Shown here one piece after another: positions 41,151-50,803 of a DNA stretch of 64,000 nt. The position numbers were made by a program, and so were the translations under genes. The number at the start of each line of letters is the position of its first letter. Position 1 is the first letter of the stretch. Source of the DNA: Mucilaginibacter flavidus (GTDB lineage Bacteria > Bacteroidota > Bacteroidia > Sphingobacteriales > Sphingobacteriaceae); NCBI RefSeq assembly GCF_024055575.1, contig NZ_JAMXOE010000019.1, positions 1 through 64,000 of the forward strand. The letters run 5' to 3'. The notes below the pieces were generated by a model. That model saw nothing but the letters and a program-made list of their open reading frames with translations. It had not been told where the DNA came from and did no database searches.

Positions 41151-42326
41151 CTAGACGGATGCTGCTTTAACTTCCGACTTCAGACCTCCGTCTTCAGACA
41201 TCATTATTTTGTTCCTCAGCTTTAGCGCCGGCTTCTCCACCAAATACCGCATTAATAACGCCGCCAATACTACCGCAACAAAACAACAAACCATCATCAC
41301 CCCACTATCCATATTCATCCCTAGATTACCTAACTGCACTTGTGTTACATGAATAACAATCTTATGCACCAAATAAATGGAGTACGACAATGCTGCCAAT
41401 TGCGAAGTAACCACCGACTTAAATTTATAAAGCACGTTATTGGGGCAAACCGCCGCCGCCACTATTAAACCATAAGCAACCGATATTACCGGGAAGCCAT
41501 AGGTCCCGGCGATAAAACTTTCTTTTTCCAGGCAAACAAAATAGCCGCCAACAAGTCCTGCGATGCCTGCAAGAATTAGCAGGTTGCTGTATTGGTTTAC
41601 CCATGCTTTTACTTTGGGGTAAAAGGTAAACAGCCCGGCAATGCTTACACCAACCAGCAGTCCATCCAGTCGATTGTAAGTAGGATAATAAACATACAAG
41701 TTCCAGAGCGGACGCAGGTTATCAGATAGCTGCGGGGCCACAAAATGGTTCCAGCAGTAAATGCGTATCACAAATCCACCAATAAATAAAGCGGTGAGCA
41801 ACAACCATGCTTTTTTACCGGCATTATACTTTGTAAACAGCCAAAAGCATAATGGTAATATCAAATAAAACTGTTCCTCAACACATAATGACCAGGCGTG
41901 ACTGAATGTACCGAACTTTCTTAAATCAAGGCCGAAATTTAGCGTAAAGGTGAAGTACCGCCATGCGGAAGAAAGGTGCCCCCACTCACTTAAAGCGGGA
42001 AACGAGAAATATAACATCAGCACCAAAAAATACGGCGGTATTATCCTGAAAAAACGTTTGATGAAAAACTCGCGTGCGGCAATCGGCCTTCCCCTTGCGA
42101 CGCCGGCAAACAATTGACCCGCAATTAAATACCCGCTCAAAACAAAAAATAAATCAACACCCGTCCATCCGAATACGCCTATTGAGAGCTCCCACTTGGG
42201 GTGACCGAAAAATTTGTAATGAAATAGCAGCACATAAACTATGGCAAATGCCCGCAGATGGTCGAGGCCCAATAGTTTGTGTCTATCGTCTATTGCGGCG
42301 GTATCGGGAGAAATGGGTTGAAGCAT
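41151..42326 (-). CDS. Acyltransferase 3 family membrane protein
   Basis: 391 residues with about ten membrane helices. The start Leu-Asp-His-Leu-Arg-Ala-Phe-Ala-Ile-Val and Phe-His-Tyr are the family signature (catalytic His), followed by Arg-Arg-Ile-like Phe-Phe-Arg-Ile-Ile-Pro-Pro-Tyr. Members transfer acetyl or other acyl groups to exported sugars such as O-antigen or peptidoglycan. Its ATG overlaps the upstream gene stop by 1 bp (TAATG), so the pair is co-translated. Substrate unknown. Confidence 0.92.
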   Translation of the reverse strand: MLQPISPDTAAIDDRHKLLGLDHLRAFAIVYVLLFHYKFFGHPKWELSIGVFGWTGVDLFFVLSGYLIAGQLFAGVARGRPIAAREFFIKRFFRIIPPYFLVLMLYFSFPALSEWGHLSSAWRYFTFTLNFGLDLRKFGTFSHAWSLCVEEQFYLILPLCFWLFTKYNAGKKAWLLLTALFIGGFVIRIYCWNHFVAPQLSDNLRPLWNLYVYYPTYNRLDGLLVGVSIAGLFTFYPKVKAWVNQYSNLLILAGIAGLVGGYFVCLEKESFIAGTYGFPVISVAYGLIVAAAVCPNNVLYKFKSVVTSQLAALSYSIYLVHKIVIHVTQVQLGNLGMNMDSGVMMVCCFVAVVLAALLMRYLVEKPALKLRNKIMMSEDGGLKSEVKAASV

Positions 42327-44416
42327 TATACTTCTCCCTCACGCTTTCGTAAAAACCACTCAAGCCCAAGCAGCGCCAGTATGATCACAAACACCCATTT
42401 CACATCTATAATATCGTTGTAGCGCTTATCTTCATAAACAACAGTCTTGATATTTTCATTTTTGCGGATAAGGCCGGCAAGCTGGTTAATCTCCGAAGGC
42501 ATCAGCATTTTGCCGCCGCTTTGTTTGGCGATGGTATTCAATAGCTGGTGATTGGCAGCGCTCTGACGTGATTCAAGATTTAACGGTTTAACAGTTAACT
42601 GGCCTGTGGCTGTAAACGATTTATCACCATTTTTTGTAGTGCCAGTATAGTTGTATTCGCCAATGGGCAACGTGCCTGCATCCAGCTGGTAGCTTTTATC
42701 ATCGCGGCTAAACAGAAAGCTGTAGTCTTTCCCTGCATCGTTTTTAAGTTCGATACGGACATCTGGGGTATTGATCAACTCGAGGGCATCATTGTACAGT
42801 TCCGCATTTATCAGCACATTTTCGCCTTCGTCAAACACATGTTTGGCGGTATAAACTATAAAGCGTTGACGGTTAGCGTTGGCGGTAAGGTATTGTACAC
42901 CCTGGCCAAACAGTTCTTCCATAGCGTGGTGATTACCGTATGTTTGAAATTCGGCCAGTTGCCAGCGCCAAAGGCCCTCGCCGTTTAACACACCTATACG
43001 TTGCCCGCCTTCATCCGCAAATGATAGTAATGGGAAAGCGGTTTCCACACTGCCGATACGTTGCTTTAGCAATACATCGCCAGGCGGCGGCAAGGTGTAG
43101 CTGCCATAAGGCGCCAGCAAAGGTGGCAGGGCGGCTATTTTTTTGCGGGATGAATCGGATAAGGTAAATGCCGTAAAATCGTTAACCGGCTGGGCAAATA
43201 CCTCCTGCATTTCCAACCGGCCAGAATTGATACGGGTTACCTTTTGCTGGCTGTTAAAGTTGCCCAAATCTGTTTGTCCGCCAACTATGTACCACAGCGG
43301 CAGCTTGCTTTTTATAATATTTTGTACAATGCCGTTACTTGCCGGTGATAGCTGGTAAAGGATAACGAGGTTATAATCAGCCGGCTTAACATTTGCCAGA
43401 TCGCTCACCAGGCTGGCTTTAAGCTCGTAGTTCTTGTTGTTCTCTATCGACTGTTTTATAACACTGATATCAGGGTGTGGCGCCTCGTAAAGCAATAGTA
43501 TTTTCTGTTTGGCGTCCAGCACATCGATATAAACGGTTTCCGAGTTGTTTTGGGTCGATATTTCGTTTTTAACCGGGGCAATACTGATGTTGAATTTTCG
43601 CAAGCCTTTTTTATCGGCATTCAGTTTAACCGTAACCTGCTTTTGAAAGCTGTTGGAAGTGACCGGTAAATTTTGTGAACTAACCTGCCGGCCATCTTCA
43701 GTAATGTTCAGCCGGATGTTTTCGCCCTTGCTTTGGTAGGCTTCAGTCAAAATTTCAATCTCGAAATCGTTGCCTAAAAATGCAGTTTTGTTGTAGTTTA
43801 CATTACCGATAAGTAAATCGCGCTTGGCGACGGTATCGCCAAGGGCTACGGTGTAAATGCTGTTTTTGAAGTTTTTAGCCTCGTATTGCGGGTCGGCACC
43901 CTGGTTGTAAAGGCCATCGGTAGCCAGTACAATTGCGCCAATATTCTGGTTTACAAACTTGTCGTTTAACTGGTGAAGCGCTTGCGAAATATTGGTTTGC
44001 TTGCCATTAAAATCTTTATCAAAGCCATTGCTTAAATCTTTATCAAAATGAAACTCCTGAACATTGTATCCGTCGCCCAATTGCTGTTTTAAGCCTGACA
44101 GTCCATCTATTACAACTACCGGCGCCGTTTGTCCCGGCGATTTAAACATATTTACGGATTGCGAATTATCCTGCAAAACCAAAACCAGCGGCTTCTGCGG
44201 GTTATAGCTTACCGATTTTACCAGCGGCGATACCAGCAAGAGCGCAATAAACGTTACCACAATAGCCCTTACTGCAAAAAGGATATAGCGAAACTTATCC
44301 GCCAGTTGCACCGGCTGACGGTACAGTAACCATGCATAAAGCAAACCAAGCAGCAGGCAGGCAGGTACCCACCATCCCGAAATCGTTCCCCAGGTAATTG
44401 AAAATAAAAGGTGCAT
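42326..44416 (-). CDS. Membrane-anchored VWA/glutamine-amidotransferase-like large protein
   Basis: About 696 residues from the ATG at 44416; a GTG at 44431 would add five. Two N-terminal membrane helices (about 10-65), a long extracytoplasmic part beginning Leu-Val-Leu-Val-Leu-Gln-Asp-Asn-Ser-Gln-Ser-Val (the VWA-type start with a DxSxS-like metal motif), a middle beta-rich part with Leu-Leu-Leu-Tyr-Glu-Ala-Pro-His-Pro (an amidotransferase-like fold), and a C-terminal helix plus Arg/Lys-rich end. Such proteins occur with BatA/MoxR systems in Bacteroidota. Coupled to the downstream acyltransferase. Function unproven. Confidence 0.8.
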   Translation of the reverse strand: MHLLFSITWGTISGWWVPACLLLGLLYAWLLYRQPVQLADKFRYILFAVRAIVVTFIALLLVSPLVKSVSYNPQKPLVLVLQDNSQSVNMFKSPGQTAPVVVIDGLSGLKQQLGDGYNVQEFHFDKDLSNGFDKDFNGKQTNISQALHQLNDKFVNQNIGAIVLATDGLYNQGADPQYEAKNFKNSIYTVALGDTVAKRDLLIGNVNYNKTAFLGNDFEIEILTEAYQSKGENIRLNITEDGRQVSSQNLPVTSNSFQKQVTVKLNADKKGLRKFNISIAPVKNEISTQNNSETVYIDVLDAKQKILLLYEAPHPDISVIKQSIENNKNYELKASLVSDLANVKPADYNLVILYQLSPASNGIVQNIIKSKLPLWYIVGGQTDLGNFNSQQKVTRINSGRLEMQEVFAQPVNDFTAFTLSDSSRKKIAALPPLLAPYGSYTLPPPGDVLLKQRIGSVETAFPLLSFADEGGQRIGVLNGEGLWRWQLAEFQTYGNHHAMEELFGQGVQYLTANANRQRFIVYTAKHVFDEGENVLINAELYNDALELINTPDVRIELKNDAGKDYSFLFSRDDKSYQLDAGTLPIGEYNYTGTTKNGDKSFTATGQLTVKPLNLESRQSAANHQLLNTIAKQSGGKMLMPSEINQLAGLIRKNENIKTVVYEDKRYNDIIDVKWVFVIILALLGLEWFLRKREGEV

Positions 44417-44493
44417 ATATTCGCGTATCACTAATACGCTTTACGTTGACTTGCAAAATGCAAAAATATTGTGATATGATTTAGAATAAGTTG

Positions 44494-44943
44494 TTATTCC
44501 GTTATATCTATTGATATCGGGAGTGTGTATAAGAAGGGGACTGCCTTTCCATTGCGTCGGGCGGGCCTCCATTTTATGGTTTTAATAATCTGAAAAATTT
44601 GCTTGCTGAAAATTTGCTGGTTGCCTGATGGGTCTCTAATAACCCGTTCGCCATCAATTTTCCCGTCGGGTTCTATTACAAAGGCAACAATTACTCTTCC
44701 TGCATAATCAGCATCACCTGCAGGAAATTTCAATTTTTTGGTGACCTGTTTGAAAAGAGTTGTCATTCCGCCTTTTGGCTCGGGCAATTGTTCGGCATAG
44801 ATGTACACAAGTTTATGTACCAGGGAATCCTGAAATCTTGTATTATCCGGCTGTTTTTGCTGGGCGGCCGCTTTATTGAAAACAAAATATGACAGGCAAA
44901 TCGCAAATAATATAAGTTGAATAAACTTGCGACCGACTGTCAT
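44494..44943 (-). CDS. Secreted TonB C-terminal-domain protein
   Basis: 149 residues. A hydrophobic N-terminus (about 8-25, ending Ala-Ala-Ala-Gln) looks like a signal peptide rather than a TonB anchor. The rest is a TonB_C domain: Gly-Arg-Val-Ile-Val-Ala-Phe-Val-Ile-Glu-Pro-Asp-Gly and Lys-Thr-Ile-Lys-Trp-Arg-Pro-Ala-Arg-Arg-Asn-Gly-Lys. No ExbBD or Pro-rich linker. It may be a soluble partner of a TonB-dependent receptor. The specific role is unknown. Confidence 0.82.
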   Translation of the reverse strand: MTVGRKFIQLILFAICLSYFVFNKAAAQQKQPDNTRFQDSLVHKLVYIYAEQLPEPKGGMTTLFKQVTKKLKFPAGDADYAGRVIVAFVIEPDGKIDGERVIRDPSGNQQIFSKQIFQIIKTIKWRPARRNGKAVPFLYTLPISIDITE

Positions 44944-44993
44944 GTCTCTTTTATTAAATCCGAAATCGAAAATCCGAAATCCGAAATTCCTCC

Positions 44994-45737
44994 CTATAAC
45001 ATTCCCCCATCCACAGGAATTACCTGCCCGGTGATGTATGATGCCATATCAGATGCCAGGAAAACACAGCAGTTTGCCACATCTTCAGTTTCCCCGCCAC
45101 GTTTTAGCGGGATGGCCTGTGCCCAGCCTTCAACAACTTTTGGATCCAGCACTTCGGTCATTTCGGTCTTTATAAAGCCGGGGGCCACCACGTTGGTACG
45201 AATGTTACGCGAGCCCAGTTCTTTTGCTATCGATTTGGAGAAGCCTATAATCCCTGCTTTTGAAGCTGCATAGTTAGCCTGGCCTGCATTACCCTGTACA
45301 CCCACAACCGAGCTCATGTTAATAAATACGCCGTTACGGTTTTTCATCATAATTTTTGATGCAGCCTTGGTAACATTAAATATCGATTTTAGATTAACGT
45401 CTAAAACTTCGTCCCACTGGGCTTCGGTCATGCGCATCAGCAAGCCATCTTTGGTGATGCCGGCGTTGTTAACCACTATATGCAGGGTGCCGAAATCGGC
45501 GATTATATCGTTTATAAGTTTTTCTGCTTCATCAAATTTAGAAGCATCAGATTGGTAGCCTTTTACCTGGGTACCAAAGCTTTGCAGTTCCTGTTCAAGG
45601 GCCTGCCCTTTTTCAACAGACGATAAATAAGTGAAAGCCACATTAGCGCCATGCTCGGCAAACTTTTCGGCAATTTTACGCCCTATCCCTTTGGATGCCC
45701 CTGTGATAAGCGCAGTTTTTCCTTCTAATAATTTCAT
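44994..45737 (-). CDS. fabG: 3-oxoacyl-[acyl-carrier-protein] reductase
   Basis: 247 residues, SDR family. Cofactor motif Thr-Gly-Ala-Ser-Lys-Gly-Ile-Gly (12-19), Asn-Asn-Ala-Gly, and the catalytic Ser142, Tyr156 and Lys160. It reduces beta-ketoacyl-ACP with NADPH in fatty acid synthesis. Length and start are normal. It is not next to other fab genes, so a related SDR function is possible, but sequence pattern (Asn-Val-Ala-Phe-Thr-Tyr) and size fit FabG well. Confidence 0.93.
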   Translation of the reverse strand: MKLLEGKTALITGASKGIGRKIAEKFAEHGANVAFTYLSSVEKGQALEQELQSFGTQVKGYQSDASKFDEAEKLINDIIADFGTLHIVVNNAGITKDGLLMRMTEAQWDEVLDVNLKSIFNVTKAASKIMMKNRNGVFINMSSVVGVQGNAGQANYAASKAGIIGFSKSIAKELGSRNIRTNVVAPGFIKTEMTEVLDPKVVEGWAQAIPLKRGGETEDVANCCVFLASDMASYITGQVIPVDGGML

Positions 45738-45838
45738 GAAGTTTTAGCAAATGAGTTACGGAGAGCGAAGATAGGGAATTAGTGTGAAAGTTGGAAAACT
45801 AGAGAGAGAGTCGGTAAAGTCCGGAAAGGCTTTCACTT

Positions 45839-46063
45839 TCACTCCAGGGCTGCAATTGTCCGGGCTGTCAACATCGCCCTATACTCCTCCTGCAGCTCTA
45901 TCAAACACTTCGCACACATACAGCCTTCATAATTCTCAGCAATATACTGCACTTCGTTTAAATTAAGCTGAACGGTACTGCACTGGCATTTGGTAAAGCT
46001 ATTCGCCTTACATTCAATGCCGGTTCCGCAGCGTTCGCAACGTATTATTTCGTGCTTAATCAT
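45839..46063 (-). CDS. Small cysteine-rich CWC-family protein
   Basis: 74 residues with the pattern Cys-Glu-Arg-Cys-Gly-X3-Glu-Cys and later Cys-Gln-Cys, then Cys-Met-Cys-Ala-Lys-Cys-Leu. Two Cys pairs suggest zinc binding; the layout matches the cysteine-rich CWC family of unknown function. No signal peptide. Lies alone between fabG and nrdA; a AGTCCATAGACCATGGACAA microrepeat begins right before its start. Confidence 0.8.
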   Translation of the reverse strand: MIKHEIIRCERCGTGIECKANSFTKCQCSTVQLNLNEVQYIAENYEGCMCAKCLIELQEEYRAMLTARTIAALE

Positions 46064-46443
46064 TTTTTAGTCCATAGACCATGGACAACAGACCATAGCG
46101 TGGTTTATCAAATTTAGCAATAAGAATGTTTACTTAATGTAAAAGCGCGTTGCACCTAAAAAAGTTGCCCTGGGATAAGTTATGGTTGTGAATCGCCGCA
46201 GAGTCAACAGGTTAAATGCCGCCAAAGCGTTCCATTTTCTCACGTGGAACACCCGGAACGCAATGAAACACACTCATTATCAGATGTTTTAAATTTATAC
46301 AAATTTAAGTAATCGATAATTTTTTGAGTTGCCTGCCTTTGTTAATGGTACCCCTACAAAACGGCAAAAGCCCGAAAGTATGAATATGACATTCAAACTT
46401 TCGGGCTTTACTGACTTCCGGTCTTTCCGGACTTCTTAAAAAC
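46064..46443. other. Intergenic with microrepeat, competing hairpins and nrdA terminator
   Basis: Microrepeat 46068-46098 (TAGTCCATAGACCATGGACA then ACAGACCATAG). GCGTTCC (46227-46233) can pair with GGAACGC (46255-46261) or, shifted, GTTCCA with TGGAAC at 46245-46250. The nrdA terminator lies at 46367-46409. Confidence 0.65.
46367..46409 (-). terminator. Terminator after nrdA
   Basis: 13-bp perfect stem AAAGCCCGAAAGT (46367-46379) with ACTTTCGGGCTTT (46397-46409), 17-nt loop, 35 bp past the nrdA stop. It is similar to an AGTCCGAAAG microrepeat, which may be its origin. Confidence 0.75.
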
Positions 46444-48816
46444 TTATGCGGAGCAGGTTACGCAACCTTCTTCCATCGAGCAGCTTGGACCGGCTGGTAC
46501 ATCGTTGCTTAGTTCGGCAACAACTTCCGGTATAACGGCATCCATGTTTTTGCCGCCCTGGTTTTCTACTGTAAATTTAACCGCTTGCGATGCTGCCTGG
46601 GTGCGCAGGTAGTACATACCTGTTTTAAGGCCTTTCTTCCATGCATAAAAGTGCATCGAGGTAAGTTTGCTTGCGTTTGGCGAGTTGATGAACAGGTTAA
46701 GCGATTGCGACTGGCAGATATAAGCGCCACGGTCGGCAGCCATATCGATGATGGTACGCATCTTAATTTCCCAAACTGTTTTGTATAACTCTTTTACATC
46801 AGCAGGTATCTCAGCAATGTCCTGGATTGAACCGTTTGCGGTGATAATTTTGTCTTTCATTGCGGTATCCCACAATCCACGGTTCACCAAATCGCGCAGC
46901 AAATATTTGTTTACAATGATAAACTCACCGCTTAATACACGGCGGGTATAAATGTTCGAGGTGTATGGCTCAAAGCATTCATTGTTGCCTAATATCTGGC
47001 TGGTTGATGCAGTTGGCATTGGCGCTACTAACAGTGAGTTACGCACGCCATGGTTCATTACATCCAAACGCAGGTTTTCCCAATCCCAACGGCCGCTTTC
47101 CGGTTTTACTTTCCACAAATCAAACTGGAACTGTCCTTTTGATAGTGGCGAGCCTTTAAATGTTTCGTAAGGACCGTCTTTTATAGCAAGGTCTTTCGAA
47201 GCTGTCATTGCTGCAAAATAGATGGTTTCAAATATTTCTTTGTTCAGCTTTTTGGCTTCTTCGCTTTCAAACGGCATACGCAGCTGGATGAATGCATCGG
47301 CCAAACCCTGTACACCTAAGCCTATTGGGCGGTGGCGTAAGTTTGAGCGTTCTGCCTCTTCAACCGGGTAATAGTTACCGTCGATTATCTTGTTAAGATT
47401 TAATGTAGCCTGGTAGGTTACTTCATATAATTTATCGTGATCGAAAATACCGTCTTTTATGTAGCGTGGCAATGCGAGTGACGCCAGGTTACAAACTGCA
47501 ATTTCATCAGCCGATGTGTACTCTATAATTTCAGTACAAAGGTTCGAGCTTTTTATAGTGCCCAGGTTTTGCTGGTTCGATTTGCCGTTGGCAGCATCCT
47601 TGTACAACAAATAAGGTGTACCGGTTTCAACCTGCGAATCTAATATCGCAAACCAAAGTTCTTGTGCTTTTACCACTTTGCGGGCACGGCCTTCTGCTTC
47701 GTATTTTTTGTATAGTTTTTCAAAGTCTTTACCCCAGCAATCGGCAAGTCCCGGTGCTTCGTGCGGGCAGAATAGGCTCCAGTCCTCGTTAGCTTCTACG
47801 CGCTCCATAAACAAGTCAGATACCCAAAGGGCATAGAACAAGTCGCGGGCACGCATTTCTTCTTTACCATGGTTTTTGCGGAGATCAAGGAATTCAAAAA
47901 CATCTGCATGCCAAGGCTCAAGGTAGATTGCGAACGCACCTTTACGCTTGCCACCGCCCTGGTCAACGTAACGGGCAGTATCGTTAAACACACGCAGCAT
48001 TGGGATAATACCATTGCTGGTGCCGTTTGTGCCGCTGATGTATGAGCCTGTAGCCCTTACATTGTGTATGCTCAGACCTATACCACCTGCGCTTTGTGAT
48101 ATTTTTGCAGTTTGCTTAAGGGTGTCGTATATACCGTCAATGCTGTCGTCCTTCATGGTCAATAAAAAGCACGATGACATCTGTGGTTTTGGAGTACCTG
48201 CGTTAAATAAAGTTGGTGTTGCATGGGTAAACCAACGCTCGCTCATCAGGTTGTATGTTTTGATGGCGCTTTCTACGTCCTCTTTATGTATACCTACAGA
48301 TACGCGCATAAATAAATGCTGAGGACGTTCAGCTATTTTGCCGTTTATTTTCAGCAGGTATGATTTTTCAAGCGTTTTGAAACCGAAGTAATCAAAACCA
48401 AAATCGCGGTCGTAAATAATGCTGCTATCTAAAAGTTCGGCATTTTTCTCAATTACTTCCCAAACGTCGTCAGCAATTAACGATGCATCTTTGCCTGTTT
48501 TAGGGTCGATGTATTCATGCAGCAAACGCATGGTTTCCGAAAACGATTTGATGGTGTTTTTGTGCAGGTTTGATACTGCAATACGCGACGCCAGCAATGC
48601 GTAATCAGGATGTTTGGTTGTTAACGAAGCGGCAGTTTCTGCGGCCAGGTTGTCAAGCTCAGAAGTGGTTACTCCGTCAAACAAACCTTCAATTACTTTT
48701 TTGGCTACATCAATCGGGTCGACAAGGTGAAACCCATAACACAACTTTTCAATGCGTGCCGTAATCTTGTCAAATTTTACCGATTCTCTTTTTCCGTCTC
48801 TTTTTACTACAAACAT
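46444..48816 (-). CDS. nrdA: Ribonucleotide reductase, large subunit (class I)
   Basis: 790 residues. The N-terminal ATP-cone (Val-Val-Lys-Arg-Asp-Gly-Lys-Arg-Glu) is followed by the ten-stranded catalytic barrel. Catalytic and redox cysteines are visible in Ser-Ser-Cys-Phe-Leu-Leu, Asn-Leu-Cys-Thr-Glu and the C-terminal Gly-Cys-Val-Thr-Cys-Ser-Ala shuttle. It reduces ribonucleoside diphosphates for DNA synthesis with NrdB, encoded just upstream (139 bp). The style is eukaryote-like class Ia, usual in Bacteroidota. Confidence 0.97.
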   Translation of the reverse strand: MFVVKRDGKRESVKFDKITARIEKLCYGFHLVDPIDVAKKVIEGLFDGVTTSELDNLAAETAASLTTKHPDYALLASRIAVSNLHKNTIKSFSETMRLLHEYIDPKTGKDASLIADDVWEVIEKNAELLDSSIIYDRDFGFDYFGFKTLEKSYLLKINGKIAERPQHLFMRVSVGIHKEDVESAIKTYNLMSERWFTHATPTLFNAGTPKPQMSSCFLLTMKDDSIDGIYDTLKQTAKISQSAGGIGLSIHNVRATGSYISGTNGTSNGIIPMLRVFNDTARYVDQGGGKRKGAFAIYLEPWHADVFEFLDLRKNHGKEEMRARDLFYALWVSDLFMERVEANEDWSLFCPHEAPGLADCWGKDFEKLYKKYEAEGRARKVVKAQELWFAILDSQVETGTPYLLYKDAANGKSNQQNLGTIKSSNLCTEIIEYTSADEIAVCNLASLALPRYIKDGIFDHDKLYEVTYQATLNLNKIIDGNYYPVEEAERSNLRHRPIGLGVQGLADAFIQLRMPFESEEAKKLNKEIFETIYFAAMTASKDLAIKDGPYETFKGSPLSKGQFQFDLWKVKPESGRWDWENLRLDVMNHGVRNSLLVAPMPTASTSQILGNNECFEPYTSNIYTRRVLSGEFIIVNKYLLRDLVNRGLWDTAMKDKIITANGSIQDIAEIPADVKELYKTVWEIKMRTIIDMAADRGAYICQSQSLNLFINSPNASKLTSMHFYAWKKGLKTGMYYLRTQAASQAVKFTVENQGGKNMDAVIPEVVAELSNDVPAGPSCSMEEGCVTCSA

Positions 48817-48955
48817 GTTTGACCCCCTTTTTAACTTTCTGCCACCGGGCAGGTTTATTGTTTAACTACTATTATTATGATTTCACCTATTTGAAAACGA
48901 TTAACACAGATTTCGCTTTCTTTATTTTCTTTTTTTCTATCCTCTAATCACTAAA

Positions 48956-49927
48956 CTAGAAATCTTCATCTAACGAAAACGATTTGCTTTCTTGTGAGTT
49001 TAGTACACCACTCTTTTGGTAATCTCCTACCCTTTTTTCGAAGAAGTTTGTCTTTCCCTGCAGCGATATCATTTCCATAAAATCGAATGGATTTGATGCG
49101 CCGTAAACTTTATCGTAACCTAATTCACCAAGCCACCTGTCGGCCACAAATTCAATATACTGGCCCATCATTTTGGCATTCATGCCAATCAGGTTAACCG
49201 GTAGCGCATCGGTAACAAATTCTTTTTCTATTTCAACCGCATCGGTAATAATAGCAGTTGCTGCTTCCTTCGATAACTTGTTATCCAGCATGCGGTAAAG
49301 CAGGCAGGCAAATTCGCAGTGCATACCCTCGTCGCGCGATATCAATTCATTGCTGAAGGTTAAGCCCGGCATCAGGCCGCGTTTCTTTAACCAGAATATA
49401 GAGCAGAAACTTCCCGAGAAGAAAATACCCTCTACAGCTGCAAATGCAACCAGACGCTCGGCAAAAGTTCCGTTGTTTATCCAGCGTAATGCCCATTGCG
49501 CTTTTTTACCTACGCAAGGCACAGTGTCGATTGCATGAAACAGGCGATCTTTTTCGGCAGGATCTTTTATATAAGTATCAATTAGCAGCGCATAAGTTTC
49601 TGAATGGATGTTCTCCATCATGATCTGGAAACCGTAGAAACAGCGGGCCTCTGGCAATTGCACCTCGCTCATAAAATTTACGGCCAGGTTTTCATTAACA
49701 ATACCATCACTGGCGGCAAAAAAAGCAAGTATGTGCGATATAAAATGACGCTCCCCATCGTTCAGCGCATCCCAGTATTTCATGTCGTCGCCAAGGTCAA
49801 TTTCCTCGGCAGTCCAAAAACTGGCTTCGCACTTTTTGTACATCTCCCAAATTGCGGGATATTTGATTGGAAGTATAACAAAACGGTCTTTGTTTTCCCT
49901 CAGCAATAACTCTGTTTCCTGTTCCAT
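48956..49927 (-). CDS. nrdB: Ribonucleotide reductase, small subunit (class Ia)
   Basis: 323 residues. The metal and radical site is visible: Glu-Ala-Arg-Cys-Phe-Tyr-Gly-Phe-Gln with the radical Tyr, followed by Glu-Asn-Ile-His-Ser-Glu, and Glu-Gly-Met-His-Cys-Glu later. The Cys-Phe-Tyr-Gly-Phe-Gln string is as in eukaryotic R2. The C-terminal tail (Ser-Phe-Ser-Leu-Asp-Glu-Asp-Phe) is the NrdA-binding peptide. Upstream gene of the nrdB-nrdA pair. Confidence 0.97.
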   Translation of the reverse strand: MEQETELLLRENKDRFVILPIKYPAIWEMYKKCEASFWTAEEIDLGDDMKYWDALNDGERHFISHILAFFAASDGIVNENLAVNFMSEVQLPEARCFYGFQIMMENIHSETYALLIDTYIKDPAEKDRLFHAIDTVPCVGKKAQWALRWINNGTFAERLVAFAAVEGIFFSGSFCSIFWLKKRGLMPGLTFSNELISRDEGMHCEFACLLYRMLDNKLSKEAATAIITDAVEIEKEFVTDALPVNLIGMNAKMMGQYIEFVADRWLGELGYDKVYGASNPFDFMEMISLQGKTNFFEKRVGDYQKSGVLNSQESKSFSLDEDF

Positions 49928-50368
49928 GCGCTCCTAATATTTACAAGTTCTTATCTTCACTTTTTTAACCTATTGCCCCGTTAACAACGGGCGATTACAA
50001 TTCCATAGCGTTAGTTTTGCTGGCGAGCTGTAAACTTAATTTACTGCTACTAACTACTTAATTATCAACTCACTCATCCCTGCCAAACTACTTTAACCTG
50101 TGTGCCAAAAACCACAATTTTACGTGGCTTCGTTTTTCCCGTTACCGGCTAGAAATCCGGTAACAATAGATAGTGTTGAACGAACTTATAATCAAATATA
50201 GGCTATGCTGTTTTATGATGACACTTTAAGTTTTTAACACCCCCTATAAGTTATGCACAAAAGATATGGGCATATTATCACTGGGCGATTTTCGCTGCAT
50301 AAAAGGTGTTAAAATCCTATGTTAAAAAAAATCTCGGGGTAGGTTAAATTAACTTTTTTCAATACCGC
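49928..50368. other. Intergenic upstream of nrdB, regulation not resolved
   Basis: 441 bp, AT-rich, no gene. Candidate control sites for nrdB would be here, for example the ATAGTGTTGAACGAAC and TTAACACCCCCTATAAGTTA stretches. I cannot confirm an NrdR box pair. No B12-riboswitch core was recognised. Confidence 0.5.
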
Positions 50369-50734
50369 TTAATCCGCTTTCGGCACAAATTTCATCGATA
50401 CGGAATTAACGCAATGGCGCACATTTTTGGGTGTTAAATATTCGCCCTCAAAAACGTGGCCCAGGTGGGCGCCGCAGTTGGCGCAAACAATTTCAACCCG
50501 CCTGCCATCAGCATCTGGAACCCGTTTTACAGTACCCGGAATCTCGTCGTCAAAACTCGGCCAGCCACAATGCGATTCAAATTTCGATTCCGAGGTGTAC
50601 AGCGGCGTATCACAGCGTTTGCATACGTAAAGGCCTTTTGCTTTATTACTTAACAACTCGCCGGTAAACGGGCGTTCAGTGCCTTTATGCAGGATGATAT
50701 ATTCTTCTTCGGGTGTTAATTTATTGTAGTTCAT
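50369..50734 (-). CDS. msrB: Peptide methionine-R-sulfoxide reductase
   Basis: 121 residues. Structural zinc Cys pairs Cys-Lys-Arg-Cys and Cys-Ala-Asn-Cys, Gly-Trp-Pro-Ser-Phe, Gly-His-Val-Phe and the catalytic Arg-His-Cys-Val-Asn-Ser. It repairs methionine-R-sulfoxide in proteins. Full length, cytosolic form without signal. Confidence 0.96.
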   Translation of the reverse strand: MNYNKLTPEEEYIILHKGTERPFTGELLSNKAKGLYVCKRCDTPLYTSESKFESHCGWPSFDDEIPGTVKRVPDADGRRVEIVCANCGAHLGHVFEGEYLTPKNVRHCVNSVSMKFVPKAD

Positions 50735-50803
50735 TTTAGTGTTTTAATTTTAATAATTACTAATCCCAGGTGTTTATAACAACCTTAAAACAGGTCGCCG
50801 GTT

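Noticed and set aside
49928..50368. NrdR boxes or a cobalamin riboswitch before nrdB
   Set aside because: I could not find a convincing pair of NrdR boxes or a B12-box core; left as unresolved regulation.
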